64,000 bases of DNA from Candidatus Villigracilaceae bacterium (GTDB lineage Bacteria > Chloroflexota > Anaerolineae > Anaerolineales > Villigracilaceae). The position numbers and the translations under genes were made by a program. Under the pieces are notes generated by a model. The model had not been told where the DNA came from. It did not search any database and was given only the letters and a program-made list of their open reading frames with translations. The stretch is taken from the NCBI GenBank assembly GCA_026645935.1, contig JAPKMP010000011.1, forward strand, positions 99,949-163,948. Reading direction: 5' to 3'. Below are positions 6,934 to 15,583 of the stretch, one piece after another. Each line of letters starts with the position of its first letter. Position 1 is the stretch's first letter.

Positions 6934-8819
6934 TCCAATTGCGCCTTCACGCTCTTTGCAGAAGTTTCGTTCATGCCTTTTACCATCAGGAGTTCCTCGA
7001 TGCTTGCCTGTTTAATCTTATCCATGGACCCGAAATGTTTCAAGAGCGCTTTCCGTCTCGCAGGACCGATTCCGGGGATGGAATCCAGCTGGGAGGCGAG
7101 TCCCAGCTTCGAGCGTTTTTTGCGATGCGCCGTGATCCCGAAGCGATGGGCTTCGTCGCGGATCCTCTGCACGAGGTAAAGTCCCTGTGAATGCCGCGGG
7201 AGCAGCAGCGGCTCGCTCTTGTGGGGGAAGAAGATTTCCTCTTCCTGCTTCGCAAGACCAACGACCGGGACTTTATCGAGCAGCCCGACCCCTTCCAAAA
7301 CTTTGACGACCCTACCGAGCTGGCCTTTACCGCCGTCGATGATGATGAGGTCGGGAAGAAAGGAAAACGCTTCATCTTTTTTGGACCCGACATCCGATTC
7401 TTTTTCCTGCGAACCCTTCCATCGCCGGAAGCGGCGCGTGAGCATCTCTTCCATCGAGGCGAAGTCATCGGGCGCGCCGATACTGGTGCTTTCGATATTG
7501 AACTTGCGGTACAGTCGCTTAGCAGGGACGCCCTGTTCGAACACGACCATTGCGCCGACCGTTGCCACGCCTTGTGTGTGACTGACATCGTAACATTCTA
7601 TTCGATTGGGTGGCGAAGGTAAATTCAAATAGGTTTGCAGATCAGAAAGCGCCTGTTCCTGCCGGTGAGCATCCGCCTGCCATTGCGCGCGCAGGGATTG
7701 CAGCGTTTCAGTGGCGTTTTCCGAAGCCATCTGGACGAGGTCTTTCGGCTGACCTTCCTTTGGAACCATCAGTTCCACTTTCTGCCCGCCGCGCCTGGAC
7801 CTGAGCCATTGAGAGATGATGATGCGTTCTTCGATCTCCTGCGGGAGCATGACCTGTTCGGGGATGTTTGCCGCCTCGGTGTAGAACTGTTTGACGAACT
7901 CCGCCATCACCTCGTTGTCGGTCGTATCCTCCGTCCCTTCAAGGATGAAGTATTCGCGGCCGATCAACTTCCCGCCGCGGATGAAGAAGATCTGCACGCA
8001 GGCTTCCCCGTCTGCGCGCGCCATGGCGATGACGTCCGAATCGGCGTAATCCGAGCCGAAGACGATCTTCTGTCTTTCGATGATGGTCTGCATCGCTTTG
8101 AGCTGATCGCGCAGGGCGGCGGCTTTCTCGAAGCGCATTTCGTCCGAAGCCTTCTGCATGTCGTTTTGCAGACGCTGGACGATGGCTTCGCTGTGTCCGC
8201 TGAGAAATTCCATCAGATCCGAGATCATCTGGCGATAGCCGTCTTTCGAGATCGCTCCAATGCAAGGCGCCGTGCATAATTTGATGTCGTAATACAAACA
8301 TGCGCGCGGATCATTTCCCGTGATCTCCCGGTCGCATGTCAGGTAAGGGAAAATCTTTCTTAATACCTCAAGTGTTTGGTACACAGCCCACGCCGAGGTG
8401 TACGGACCAAAATACCGCGACCCATCCTCCTCCATCTGGCGGGTGACGGTCACTTTCGGGTACGGTTCGTTCCAATGGATTTTGATATACGGGTAGCGCT
8501 TGTCGTCTTTCAGCCGGACGTTGTACTTCGGACGGTGCTTCTTGATCAGGTTCATCTCAAGGATGAGCGCTTCGAGTTCCGAACCGACCACGATCCATTC
8601 GATATCCGCGATCTCACGCACCAGACGGCGGGTCTTATTGTCGTGGCTCGAATCCGCGTGGAAATAACTGCGCACGCGGTTCTTCAGGTTCACCGCCTTG
8701 CCGACATAGATGACCGCCCCCTCGGCATTGTGATACAGATAACAGCCCGGTTTGACGGGTAATGTGGCGAGGATGCCTTGCAGTTTCTCCGAGATTTCCA
8801 TCGGCAGGTATTCTAACAT
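6930..8819 (-). CDS. uvrC: UvrC, excinuclease ABC subunit C
   Basis: Dual-incision nuclease of nucleotide excision repair, acting with UvrA and UvrB. The 629 residues fit the family. In order there are the N-terminal GIY-YIG nuclease (KPGCYLYHNAEGAVIYVGKAVNLKNRVRSYF is split here into its marks: the GCYLY and VIYVGKA blocks), the Cys-containing segment CLYYDIKLCTAPC, a UVR motif (EKAAALRDQLKAMQ), the RNase H-like second nuclease (IECYDVSHTQG, LIIIDGGKGQLG) and a C-terminal double helix-hairpin-helix (IPGIGPARRKALLKHFGS). Start is ATG 8819 or the in-frame ATG 8801; neither has a strong ribosome site. Coupled to the response regulator downstream. Confidence 0.97.
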   Translation of the reverse strand: MLEYLPMEISEKLQGILATLPVKPGCYLYHNAEGAVIYVGKAVNLKNRVRSYFHADSSHDNKTRRLVREIADIEWIVVGSELEALILEMNLIKKHRPKYNVRLKDDKRYPYIKIHWNEPYPKVTVTRQMEEDGSRYFGPYTSAWAVYQTLEVLRKIFPYLTCDREITGNDPRACLYYDIKLCTAPCIGAISKDGYRQMISDLMEFLSGHSEAIVQRLQNDMQKASDEMRFEKAAALRDQLKAMQTIIERQKIVFGSDYADSDVIAMARADGEACVQIFFIRGGKLIGREYFILEGTEDTTDNEVMAEFVKQFYTEAANIPEQVMLPQEIEERIIISQWLRSRRGGQKVELMVPKEGQPKDLVQMASENATETLQSLRAQWQADAHRQEQALSDLQTYLNLPSPPNRIECYDVSHTQGVATVGAMVVFEQGVPAKRLYRKFNIESTSIGAPDDFASMEEMLTRRFRRWKGSQEKESDVGSKKDEAFSFLPDLIIIDGGKGQLGRVVKVLEGVGLLDKVPVVGLAKQEEEIFFPHKSEPLLLPRHSQGLYLVQRIRDEAHRFGITAHRKKRSKLGLASQLDSIPGIGPARRKALLKHFGSMDKIKQASIEELLMVKGMNETSAKSVKAQLE

Positions 8820-8958
8820 GGGCTTTTTGAAACCTTTTATGCCCGGGCGGTCATAAATACAATGCTTCTGTTACAATTTACCTGAAGCGGGATGAATACA
8901 ATCGAATAAGATATCACCCAGTGATAACCAAATTCATATTTATACAAGGAGAATGAAA

Positions 8959-9711
8959 ATGGATCAAATGCCCTCGAACGCCCCCATTATGGAATCCAAG
9001 CCAGGGGTTGCAGGCTGGTTCCAGGTCTGGACGAAGGTCTTTACGAAACCGTCTGAACAAACCTTTGTCGAAATCACCGAAGGTCCCGAGGCTGTAGCGC
9101 GGACCGCTTATATCTGGGTTTTCATTGCGGGTACGATTTCCGGGATCATCCAGGCGATCCTGCGAGCCATCTATTCGGCAATGGGAATGACTCCCCAGCT
9201 CCCGATTCCCGGCTTGGAGGAATACATCCCACAAACCGCGACAGGCGATTCCGGGACAGCCATTACCACGTTGATCAGCGGCATTTGCGGCGCTCCGATA
9301 GCGGGTCTTGTATCCGTTTTGTTTTTCGCCCTTGGCGTCGCAATCGTGCAATGGGTGGCGAAGTTATTCGGCGGCACAGGTTCCTATGAGAAACTTGCTT
9401 ACGCCGTCGGCGCGATCTCGCTTCCTTTGACCATCGTCACTTCGATCCTGTCGCTCTTCAGCGCGATCCCGTTCGTCGGCATTTGCACCGGCGTGATCTC
9501 CTTTGGTTTTGCCATCTTTGCGATCTACCTGCAGATCGCAGCCGTAAAGGCGGTTAACCGATTTGGCTGGGGTCAGGCGGCTGGCTCGGTCCTGATCCCC
9601 TGGCTCGTGATCGTCTTCGTTTGCGGATGCCTTGTTGTCGGCGGTTTGATGCTGTTGGGACCCGTGATCGGGAACGTGTTCGGCGAGATCAATCAGGGGC
9701 TGGCTCCATAA
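8959..9711 (+). CDS. Yip1-domain-like multispan membrane protein
   Basis: A 250-residue integral membrane protein with about five hydrophobic segments after a soluble head of roughly 35 residues (MDQMPSNAPIM.., KPGVAGWFQVWTKVFTKP). The overall look, with a W-x-x-x-F-T-x-P entry before the first helix, conserved small residues and helices separated by short loops, matches bacterial Yip1/YIF1-type proteins whose function is not established. The start at 8959 is preferred over 8953 because AAGGAG (8947-8951 region) lies about 8 nt upstream of it and only 2 nt upstream of the other. Monocistronic, closed by a strong hairpin. Confidence 0.7.
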   Translation: MDQMPSNAPIMESKPGVAGWFQVWTKVFTKPSEQTFVEITEGPEAVARTAYIWVFIAGTISGIIQAILRAIYSAMGMTPQLPIPGLEEYIPQTATGDSGTAITTLISGICGAPIAGLVSVLFFALGVAIVQWVAKLFGGTGSYEKLAYAVGAISLPLTIVTSILSLFSAIPFVGICTGVISFGFAIFAIYLQIAAVKAVNRFGWGQAAGSVLIPWLVIVFVCGCLVVGGLMLLGPVIGNVFGEINQGLAP

Positions 9712-9722
9712 GGAAGAAATCG

Positions 9723-9750
9723 AGAACTCCTCCTGAAAGGGAGGAGTTCT
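9723..9750. terminator. Strong hairpin terminator between convergent genes
   Basis: AGAACTCCTCC (9723-9733) and GGAGGAGTTCT (9740-9750) form a perfect 11-bp stem with a 6-nt loop. It serves the Yip1-like gene and probably the converging histidine kinase gene. Confidence 0.75.
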
Positions 9751-9753
9751 TAT

Positions 9754-10800
9754 TCATAGCTCGATCGTAAAGCTCGTGCCGTTTCCCATCTCGCTCTCGA
9801 CCTCGATCGAACCTTTGTGAGCGAGGATGAGTTGTTTCGAGATGGCTAACCCCAGCCCGCTGTGCGTCCGCCCGGTGCGTGATTTATCCCCGCGCCAGAA
9901 GCGGTCGAAGATGAAGGGCAGGTCGTCGGCGGGGATTCCAGACCCCGTATCCGTGACACGAATCCGCGCGCTTCTTTCCCCGCCTGAAATTGGTTCCGTT
10001 TCGATGGAGATCTTCCCGCCTCGGGAGGTATGGCGCAATGCGTTCGATATCAGATTGGAAAGCACCTGGTTCAACCTGTCGTAATCGGCGGTGACTTCCT
10101 GATTTGGGTCGGCATGGCTTGAAGTCAGTTCGACGCCCTGGGATGAGGCTTGGGCGGAAAAACTCGAAGTGAGGTCCGCCGTCAGATCTGCGAGCAGGAA
10201 TCGGGTGGAATGAAGCGGAAGTTGTCCCGTTTCAGCGAGGGAGAGAGTCTGCAAATCCTCAACAAGGCGGGCAAGCAGTTTGGTCTCATCCAATGTGTTG
10301 TTGATATGATCGGGTGTGGGTTGGTATACGCCGTCGAGCACGCCTTCGAGATTGCCTTGGATGATATGCAGGGGTGTGCGCAGTTCGTGTGCGATGTCGG
10401 CGGTGAGGTTCCTTCGTTGTTTGTCCGAGCGTTCGAGGTCGGCGACCATTTTGTTAAAACGCTTGAACAGCTCACTGAACATATCTGAGTTATGCTCCGG
10501 CACGCGCGCCGCGAGATTACCCTCGGCGACCGAGTCGATGGCGTTGAACATGGACTGCAGGGGTTTTCCAAAGCGGGCATACATGTTGAAGATGATGATA
10601 AAGAGAACGATGACCAGCACGACCGGCGCTCCGCATAACAACAGCCAGCTTTGTTGGGCTCCGGAAGTGCGGGTAAACAGTTCGTATAAACTTGCCGATG
10701 CGCCGCCGACGAAACAAAGAAAAATTGCAAAAAAGACGATGAAGGAGAATCCGAAGCGGGGTTCGCTGCGGCGGCGGGGCGGAGGGGGATGGTTCATCAT
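9754..10800 (-). CDS. Membrane sensor histidine kinase (HAMP-HisKA-HATPase)
   Basis: A 348-residue sensor kinase of the EnvZ/BaeS class. It has an N-terminal Pro/Arg-rich tail, two membrane segments (about 17-35 and 53-72) with almost no periplasmic domain, then HAMP (about 78-128), the phospho-acceptor H138 in AHELRTPLHI, and an ATPase with N box NLISNALRHT, G1 DTGSGI, F box FDRFWRG and G2 GLGLAIS. The short extracytoplasmic part suggests it senses the membrane or a partner protein. It follows its cognate OmpR-type regulator by 38 nt. A His-rich membrane protein upstream may be the partner. Confidence 0.93.
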   Translation of the reverse strand: MMNHPPPPRRRSEPRFGFSFIVFFAIFLCFVGGASASLYELFTRTSGAQQSWLLLCGAPVVLVIVLFIIIFNMYARFGKPLQSMFNAIDSVAEGNLAARVPEHNSDMFSELFKRFNKMVADLERSDKQRRNLTADIAHELRTPLHIIQGNLEGVLDGVYQPTPDHINNTLDETKLLARLVEDLQTLSLAETGQLPLHSTRFLLADLTADLTSSFSAQASSQGVELTSSHADPNQEVTADYDRLNQVLSNLISNALRHTSRGGKISIETEPISGGERSARIRVTDTGSGIPADDLPFIFDRFWRGDKSRTGRTHSGLGLAISKQLILAHKGSIEVESEMGNGTSFTIEL

Positions 10801-10838
10801 GGGAAGAGATTACATTTGGGGGGATGGGTGGCGCAGTG

Positions 10839-11525
10839 TCATTTTTTATCCACATCGATAAATCGATACCCGATTCCATACACGGTCTCGATCATGGGAT
10901 TGCCCGACGCATTCTCGAGCTTTTTGCGGATGTTTTTGATGTGCGAGTCCACGCTGCGATCCACGCTGGAGGCTGCGCCGTGTAAATCCTCCAGCAACTG
11001 TTCGCGCGTAAAGGTTTGGCCGGCGCGGCTGGCGAGCACATAGAGCAGTTTGAATTCGTTTGGCGTGAGTTTGATCGGATTGCCGTCGAAGACAGCTGTG
11101 TATTTATCCGGGTCGATTTCGAGTCCACCCGCACGGAGGATGCCGTGCGATTTGACGTCGCCGCGAGTCCTGCGAAGGAGGGCGCGCACGCGCGCCACCA
11201 GCGCGCGGACGGAGAACGGTTTGGTGATGTAATCGTCCGCGCCGATCTCGAGGCCCGTCACCTGGTCGATCTCTTCGGATAAGGCGGTGAGCATGATGAT
11301 CGGCACATCGCTTTCGCGGCGCAGGATGCGGCAGACTTCGCGTCCGTCGATGTAGGAAAGCATAAGGTCGAGGATGATAAGGTCAGGTTTATCGCGGCGC
11401 GCCATTGCCAGCGCGGCTTGACCGTCGGCGGCAGTGATGACCCGGAATCCGTTTTTCTCCAGGTAATCCCGCGCGAGGCGGGCAACCTTGGGTTCGTCAT
11501 CTACGACAAGGATGAGTTCAGGCAT
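10839..11525 (-). CDS. OmpR/PhoB-family response regulator
   Basis: A 228-residue DNA-binding regulator. The receiver has VVDDE at the N-terminus, phospho-acceptor D53 (IILDLML), MLTA and K102 in the ITKPF turn, followed by a winged helix-turn-helix with LTPNEFKLLYVLASRAGQTFTREQLL and VDSHIKNIRKKLE. The start is ATG 11525, which leaves the usual 5-residue lead into VVDDE; a longer frame to 11615 covers a low-complexity stretch. It pairs with the histidine kinase immediately downstream. Confidence 0.94.
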   Translation of the reverse strand: MPELILVVDDEPKVARLARDYLEKNGFRVITAADGQAALAMARRDKPDLIILDLMLSYIDGREVCRILRRESDVPIIMLTALSEEIDQVTGLEIGADDYITKPFSVRALVARVRALLRRTRGDVKSHGILRAGGLEIDPDKYTAVFDGNPIKLTPNEFKLLYVLASRAGQTFTREQLLEDLHGAASSVDRSVDSHIKNIRKKLENASGNPMIETVYGIGYRFIDVDKK

Positions 11526-11595
11526 GGGAGGAGTATAAAGGATGAAGGAGGAAGGAGGAAGGAGATATACCGGGTGAGTAATGAGTAAAGAGTTG

Positions 11596-11635
11596 CGAGG
11601 AACGAGAAAGGGCATAAGCCATTTCTCGTTCCTCG
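11596..11635. repeat. Perfect 14-bp hairpin, possible attenuator or dispersed repeat
   Basis: CGAGGAACGAGAAA (11596-11609) and its exact complement at 11622-11635 flank a 12-nt loop. Beyond the perfect stem the flanks stay partly complementary (GAGTAATGAGTAAAGAG against CTTACTCGTTACT), giving an imperfect hairpin near 30 bp. It lies between the His-rich membrane protein gene and the response regulator gene. The repetitive (G)AGTAACGAG wording resembles dispersed hairpin repeats rather than a simple terminator. Confidence 0.55.
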
Positions 11636-11645
11636 TTCTTACTCG

Positions 11646-12092
11646 TTACTTTTCTCCAGCTTTGTCTTCACCAGGATTTTCTCCATGCGCACGCTTGTGC
11701 CATTCATCAAAGAACGGGGGGATATTGCCTTTCCAGTCTTTGCCCCAGCTGCCGTGATGTCCCCAGCCCATGCGCCACGGGCGAAAGAAGATCATCCTCA
11801 ATGCGCCGAAGAAAAAGAAGAGAAAGAGGATGGAACCGCAGACCGCAAAGAATGGGTTGAAGAAATGCGGATGTCCAAAACCATATAGATGCGGGTAGCC
11901 ATATCCGTACGTTGGGACGAAAGGTGCGACTTGTCCGTTCTCGGCAGCCTTCTCGATCGCGGCTGCGACGTCGGGCGATTGCGCGATTCCCTGTGCGATG
12001 CCTGCCTTGTAGGTCGCATATCCGCCCGCAGCGACCAAGCCCAGCAATAGCAGGACCCCGATCAGCCGGAAGATTAAACCGTTACGAAACAT
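11646..12092 (-). CDS. Small membrane protein with aromatic/His-rich loop
   Basis: A 148-residue protein not assigned to a named family. It has an N-terminal hydrophobic helix (LIGVLLLLGLVAAGG), a Gly/Ala linker, a loop rich in Tyr, His, Pro and Phe (YGYGYPHLYGFGHPHF), a second very hydrophobic helix (AVCGSILFLFFFFGALRMIFF), and a C-terminal tail with WGHHGSWGKD and a charged end. The His-rich parts could bind metal, but no defined motif is present. GGAGG lies 5 nt before the ATG. It precedes an OmpR-type regulator and its kinase, so it may be a sensor accessory or a target of that system. The upstream region shares an element with the sulfurtransferase gene near 19.2 kb. Confidence 0.75.
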   Translation of the reverse strand: MFRNGLIFRLIGVLLLLGLVAAGGYATYKAGIAQGIAQSPDVAAAIEKAAENGQVAPFVPTYGYGYPHLYGFGHPHFFNPFFAVCGSILFLFFFFGALRMIFFRPWRMGWGHHGSWGKDWKGNIPPFFDEWHKRAHGENPGEDKAGEK

Positions 12093-12128
12093 TTTACCTC
12101 CAGTGGTAAGTGATTTTGTTTACGCATC

Positions 12129-12189
12129 CACTTTATCAATCGACTGTGTAGGAATCATGGATGCTCGCGACAGGGATTGTGGAGGTTGC
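12129..12189 (-). promoter_or_regulatory. Upstream element copy A (shared with 19189-19258)
   Basis: This stretch, ending 36 nt before the ATG of the His-rich membrane protein gene, aligns with a stretch in the same position and orientation upstream of the sulfurtransferase gene. Over 61 aligned positions I count 49 matches, with a 9-nt gap where the other copy has a tandem GGAGACTGC/GGAGGTTGC. On the minus strand both copies end in GATTG followed by a -10-like TAAAGT or TATAGT. The likeliest reading is a shared promoter or operator. Confidence 0.5.
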
Positions 12190-12256
12190 ATATGAGGAGT
12201 GTTGGATTTTCAAAGGAGCGATGCGAGTTTTTTCGTAAGTTCTCGTCGGGACTTTA

Positions 12257-12886
12257 TTACTGATCGGTCATCGCCAACCGCAATCCGAGGCCGATAAGAA
12301 TGCTCCCTGCAAGTCTTTGCAGGAACCGCAAATAATTTGGACCACGCACCAGCCATCCTGCGATCGCCCCGGCTGAATAACCAACCGCCGTCAGAAAACA
12401 AAGCCCAAAGCAAGCAAAAGTCAACCCAAGGATTGTCATCTGCAATGACACCTGACTGCTTCCCTGATCCACAAATTGCGGCAGGAATGCCATGAAGAAA
12501 ACGGCGATTTTGGGATTGAGGACATTCGACAATACGCCCTGCCAGAAAAGAGAGCGTGAACTTGCGCCTGCGGATGAGCCTTGAAGTCTGAAGATGCTGT
12601 TATCCTTCCAGGCTTTCACGCCAAGATAGATCAAGTAGATTGCGCCGAGATATTTGACCATAAGAAAGACGAGCGCCGACGTCTGGAAAATTATCGTCAA
12701 TCCGAATGCCGCGGCTGTCGTGTGGACCAGGATTCCACAAATAACACCAATTGCCGACACGACCCCGGCTCTACGCCCGTGAGTCGCTCCGCGGGTAATG
12801 ACATACAACAAATCGGGACCCGGGGCTAGGATCAGTGCCCATGATACTCCGACAAACAAGGCAAATTTGACCGGGTCAATTATCAT
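12257..12886 (-). CDS. LysE/RhtB-family amino acid exporter
   Basis: A 209-residue inner-membrane exporter of the LysE superfamily (amino acids or homoserine lactone-like compounds; the exact substrate is not readable). Family marks are the N-terminal LAPGPDLLYVITRGATHGRRAGVVSAIG block, six hydrophobic helices, GAIYLIYLGVKAW, the LFWQGVLSNVLNPKIAVFFMAFLPQFV segment and the terminal GLGLRLA. The ATG at 12886 is chosen, since the codon before it is TTG and adds nothing. It stands alone between intergenic stretches. Confidence 0.92.
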   Translation of the reverse strand: MIIDPVKFALFVGVSWALILAPGPDLLYVITRGATHGRRAGVVSAIGVICGILVHTTAAAFGLTIIFQTSALVFLMVKYLGAIYLIYLGVKAWKDNSIFRLQGSSAGASSRSLFWQGVLSNVLNPKIAVFFMAFLPQFVDQGSSQVSLQMTILGLTFACFGLCFLTAVGYSAGAIAGWLVRGPNYLRFLQRLAGSILIGLGLRLAMTDQ

Positions 12887-12920
12887 CAATTACCATTTCA
12901 TAGAGATCAAAGTGGAGTCC

Positions 12921-13475
12921 CTACGGAGTTGTGGTCACAGAGACTGTGGGGACACAGGTTGGCGGTGGACTTGGGGTCGGTGCAAGAAATGATAAACTAT
13001 TATTTTCTTCCCGGCTCTCGACAACCTGATTGGTTGCATCCGCAGTTGCCTCATATCGTCCGCTCGGTATGGTGCCCGCAAAATGCAGCTCAATCGATTG
13101 ACCCGCCAGCAGCCCATTATGGACCTCCTGGAGACTACCATTCAACCCCACAAAGAAACTCCCGGCAGGAGCGGCGCCGGCATTATTAATGATTACCCGA
13201 ATTCCATAAGGTCCATAATGTGTATCAGCGCTCAAACAGCTATTGTATTGCCTCCCTTCCAGTTCGAGGTACATAAACCTGATGATCAGATCAGGCTGTG
13301 GCGCGCGAGTTGATTCGGTTGTCGCCTGTGCCGATGTAGTGGAAGGTGGAGGCACCAAGGCTGTGGTATTCGAGGCCGGACTGATGTTCGGCATGCACGC
13401 TGCGAGTCCAAGAAGCGTCAATCCGAGGGCGACCAGGATACTAGAATTTCTCATGCCCTTGCTTATGCCTTTCAT
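12921..13475 (-). CDS. Lipoprotein with CARDB-like domain
   Basis: A 184-residue predicted lipoprotein. The signal ends in LLGLAAC, a good lipobox, and is followed by a Ser/Thr/Pro-rich tether (about 30-58). The domain from PDLIIRFMYLE to QVVESREENNSLSF has the plan of CARDB/APHP adhesion domains: a PDL opening, an NNAG turn, a glycine-rich middle and the acidic E-x-N-N close that often binds calcium. The C-terminus is Pro/Thr-rich. The role is probably surface binding. Start at 13475, with an alternative ATG at 13454; neither has a clear ribosome site. Confidence 0.75.
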   Translation of the reverse strand: MKGISKGMRNSSILVALGLTLLGLAACMPNISPASNTTALVPPPSTTSAQATTESTRAPQPDLIIRFMYLELEGRQYNSCLSADTHYGPYGIRVIINNAGAAPAGSFFVGLNGSLQEVHNGLLAGQSIELHFAGTIPSGRYEATADATNQVVESREENNSLSFLAPTPSPPPTCVPTVSVTTTP

Positions 13476-13640
13476 CGCTCTTTTCTCTTGCAGGGAATAC
13501 TTTGCGGGCTAACGATTTGCGTGCATAGGAGGGAGGGGCTTTGGAGCAAAATAGTCTGAAGCCAAAAGATGCTTGATAATGGAGACGAATCTAGCAAATA
13601 TACTGCACGGTTTACTCGGCGCTGTTATTTGAAATATTCA

Positions 13641-14411
13641 TTATGGCGTCACAGGCGGCAATGTGCTTTGGATGGATTCCAAGTCTGAATCGGAAAAAGC
13701 AGTTACAAGCACATTACCTGGTTGCAAACCGTCTGATATCTGTTGAAGATCAAACGAAAGAGCCGCTCCGGACAATTGACCAGACTCTGTTTGCAATAAA
13801 TAGATAAAGCGCAACGAGGCGGGTTTTGAAAAATCATATACAACACTTGAAGGAAGGTGAATACCTGTGAGTTGCCCTTGTGATATATATCCTTGACTTG
13901 CAGACGGTCCTTCACCAGTTCTCCAGCGAATATCTGGCTCGATTCCAAAGAACACATTGATTAACCCGCTTTCGTGCGTTGCGTCGTACCGCCAATTATA
14001 GGATATTGCCAAACCGCCAATATCACTTTGGAAATATGCTTCAGAGGCTCCGGGTTGAAAAACCGAATCGCAAAACAGGAATAACTCAATGGTAAATTCT
14101 TTGCTTTGAATCAACCCGCCGCCGAGAGTATCTTTCACTGGGCGGATGACGGATGATAGTTCAGGGTTAAACAATGAAGGCAATGAACCATTTGAAGCTA
14201 CGCAACTTTCAGAAGAGATAACCAAGGGAATTTGTGAGGGACTTGATGGGACAGTTTCAGTTGGTGCGATGACGGGAACGCCGGTTATAGTGGGGGCTGA
14301 GACCGATGCGGGAATTTCTGGTGGGGAAGTTGTCACAGGGGATTCAGTTTGGCAACTTGGAATTAAAATTGCCATTATGCATAATTTTGTCAGGATTTTG
14401 GTTAACTTCAT
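13641..14411 (-). CDS. Predicted lipoprotein of unknown function
   Basis: A 256-residue protein with a lipoprotein signal (KLCIMAILIPSC), a long Ser/Thr/Pro-rich tether up to about residue 65, and a globular domain of mostly beta character with no family I recognise. It has two Cys residues early in that domain (SSESC.. and LFLFC) that could form a disulfide outside the cell. AAGGAAG precedes the ATG at a normal distance. Base composition is somewhat richer in AT than neighbours. It is near another tethered lipoprotein, but 165 nt separate them and an operon is not certain. Confidence 0.7.
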   Translation of the reverse strand: MKLTKILTKLCIMAILIPSCQTESPVTTSPPEIPASVSAPTITGVPVIAPTETVPSSPSQIPLVISSESCVASNGSLPSLFNPELSSVIRPVKDTLGGGLIQSKEFTIELFLFCDSVFQPGASEAYFQSDIGGLAISYNWRYDATHESGLINVFFGIEPDIRWRTGEGPSASQGYISQGQLTGIHLPSSVVYDFSKPASLRFIYLLQTESGQLSGAALSFDLQQISDGLQPGNVLVTAFSDSDLESIQSTLPPVTP

Positions 14412-14534
14412 AGTTCTTCCTTTTTGAAGTATTAGATATGAACATCAGGCGCATGATAAATAGATTACGCCGATGTTTGGAAGATCAACGTCTTATCGCA
14501 TCGTTTTCAAAGTTGTTATCCCGTTTGTGCGATT

Positions 14535-15503
14535 TTATCCGACTGTGATCACAACTTTTCCCCGGGCATGTTTGTCAATGACATGGCGCAAGGCTTGGGC
14601 GGTTTCATGGAGCGGATATTTTCGGTCGATGACCGGCGCAATGGCGCCATCTTTGAGGAGTTCAGCAAGAGAAGCCAAATCGTCAGGATTGAATTTTGCT
14701 ACACCCATGCTTCCCAACCTCTTGCCGCCTTTTTGCGAGAATAATTTTCCGAAGACGATGGCTTGGAATAGCTGGATCAGATCGCCGCCCGCGCAGACAT
14801 AGACACCCCGTGGTTTGAGCGCTCGCCGATATGCAAACAACGAGTGATAGCCGTTTAACCCCAGGATCAAGTCATATTGTCTGCCGCTTTTTGTGAAATC
14901 CTCGCTGGTGTAATCTATCGCGTGGTCGGCGCCCCATGAACGTGCCAGGTCAAGATTGCGGGTACTGCACACGGCGGTCACTTCCGCGCCGGAAGCATTA
15001 GCCATTTGAATAGCAAACATGCCAATCCCGCCGGAAGCGCCTTGAATCAAAACCTGTTGACCGGCGCGAATTCCGCCTGCGTAGCGGATGCCCTGTAACG
15101 CCGTTATCGCCGCGATTGGCAAACATGCCGCTTCTGCATAGGAACGATTAGCGGGCTTCAAGGTCAGGTGAGCTTCGCGCGCCAGGGCGTACTCAGCGAA
15201 GGAGCCATGCGCGGCTCCGAACACTTCGTCGCCGGGATTGAAGCGCGTAACGTTTTCTCCCACCGCTTCGACGACCCCGGCGACATCGGTGCCGGTGGTT
15301 ACGTCCTTGGGTTTTGACCAGCCTCCGCCAAAGAGACGTACCAAAATTGTAGGCATGGTAAATCCGCGCCAATCCTTTGCGTTGACCGATGCAGCATGAA
15401 CTTTCACCAACACCTGTTGGTTCTTGGGGGTTGGTTTGGCGACTTCTTTGAGTCGAAGTGCAGCTTCAGGCGGTCCATACTTTTCATAGAGAATTGCTTT
15501 CAT
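14535..15503 (-). CDS. MDR-family NAD(P)-dependent oxidoreductase (quinone oxidoreductase-like)
   Basis: A 322-residue medium-chain dehydrogenase/reductase. The N-terminal GroES-like half carries MKAILYEKYGPPEAALRLKEV-type opening (only the family pattern is meant), KVHAASVNAKDW and GTDVAGVVEAVGENVTRFNPGDEVFG; the Rossmann half carries LIQGASGGIGMFAIQMA and the late GKVVITVG. The catalytic and structural zinc ligands of alcohol dehydrogenases are absent, as in zeta-crystallin/quinone reductase types. Start is the ATG at 15503. The substrate is unknown. Confidence 0.9.
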   Translation of the reverse strand: MKAILYEKYGPPEAALRLKEVAKPTPKNQQVLVKVHAASVNAKDWRGFTMPTILVRLFGGGWSKPKDVTTGTDVAGVVEAVGENVTRFNPGDEVFGAAHGSFAEYALAREAHLTLKPANRSYAEAACLPIAAITALQGIRYAGGIRAGQQVLIQGASGGIGMFAIQMANASGAEVTAVCSTRNLDLARSWGADHAIDYTSEDFTKSGRQYDLILGLNGYHSLFAYRRALKPRGVYVCAGGDLIQLFQAIVFGKLFSQKGGKRLGSMGVAKFNPDDLASLAELLKDGAIAPVIDRKYPLHETAQALRHVIDKHARGKVVITVG

Positions 15504-15583
15504 CAGAACACCGTTTCTTGATTGAATTTTATTAGGTGGATTCGACCGCACGTTTTTGTCATTGTTCTGCTCTGGTTCGCCTT

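Noticed and set aside
8912..8926. TATCAC-CCA-GTGATA palindrome upstream of the Yip1-like gene
   Set aside because: Only 6 bp per arm, so chance is likely; no regulator can be linked to it.
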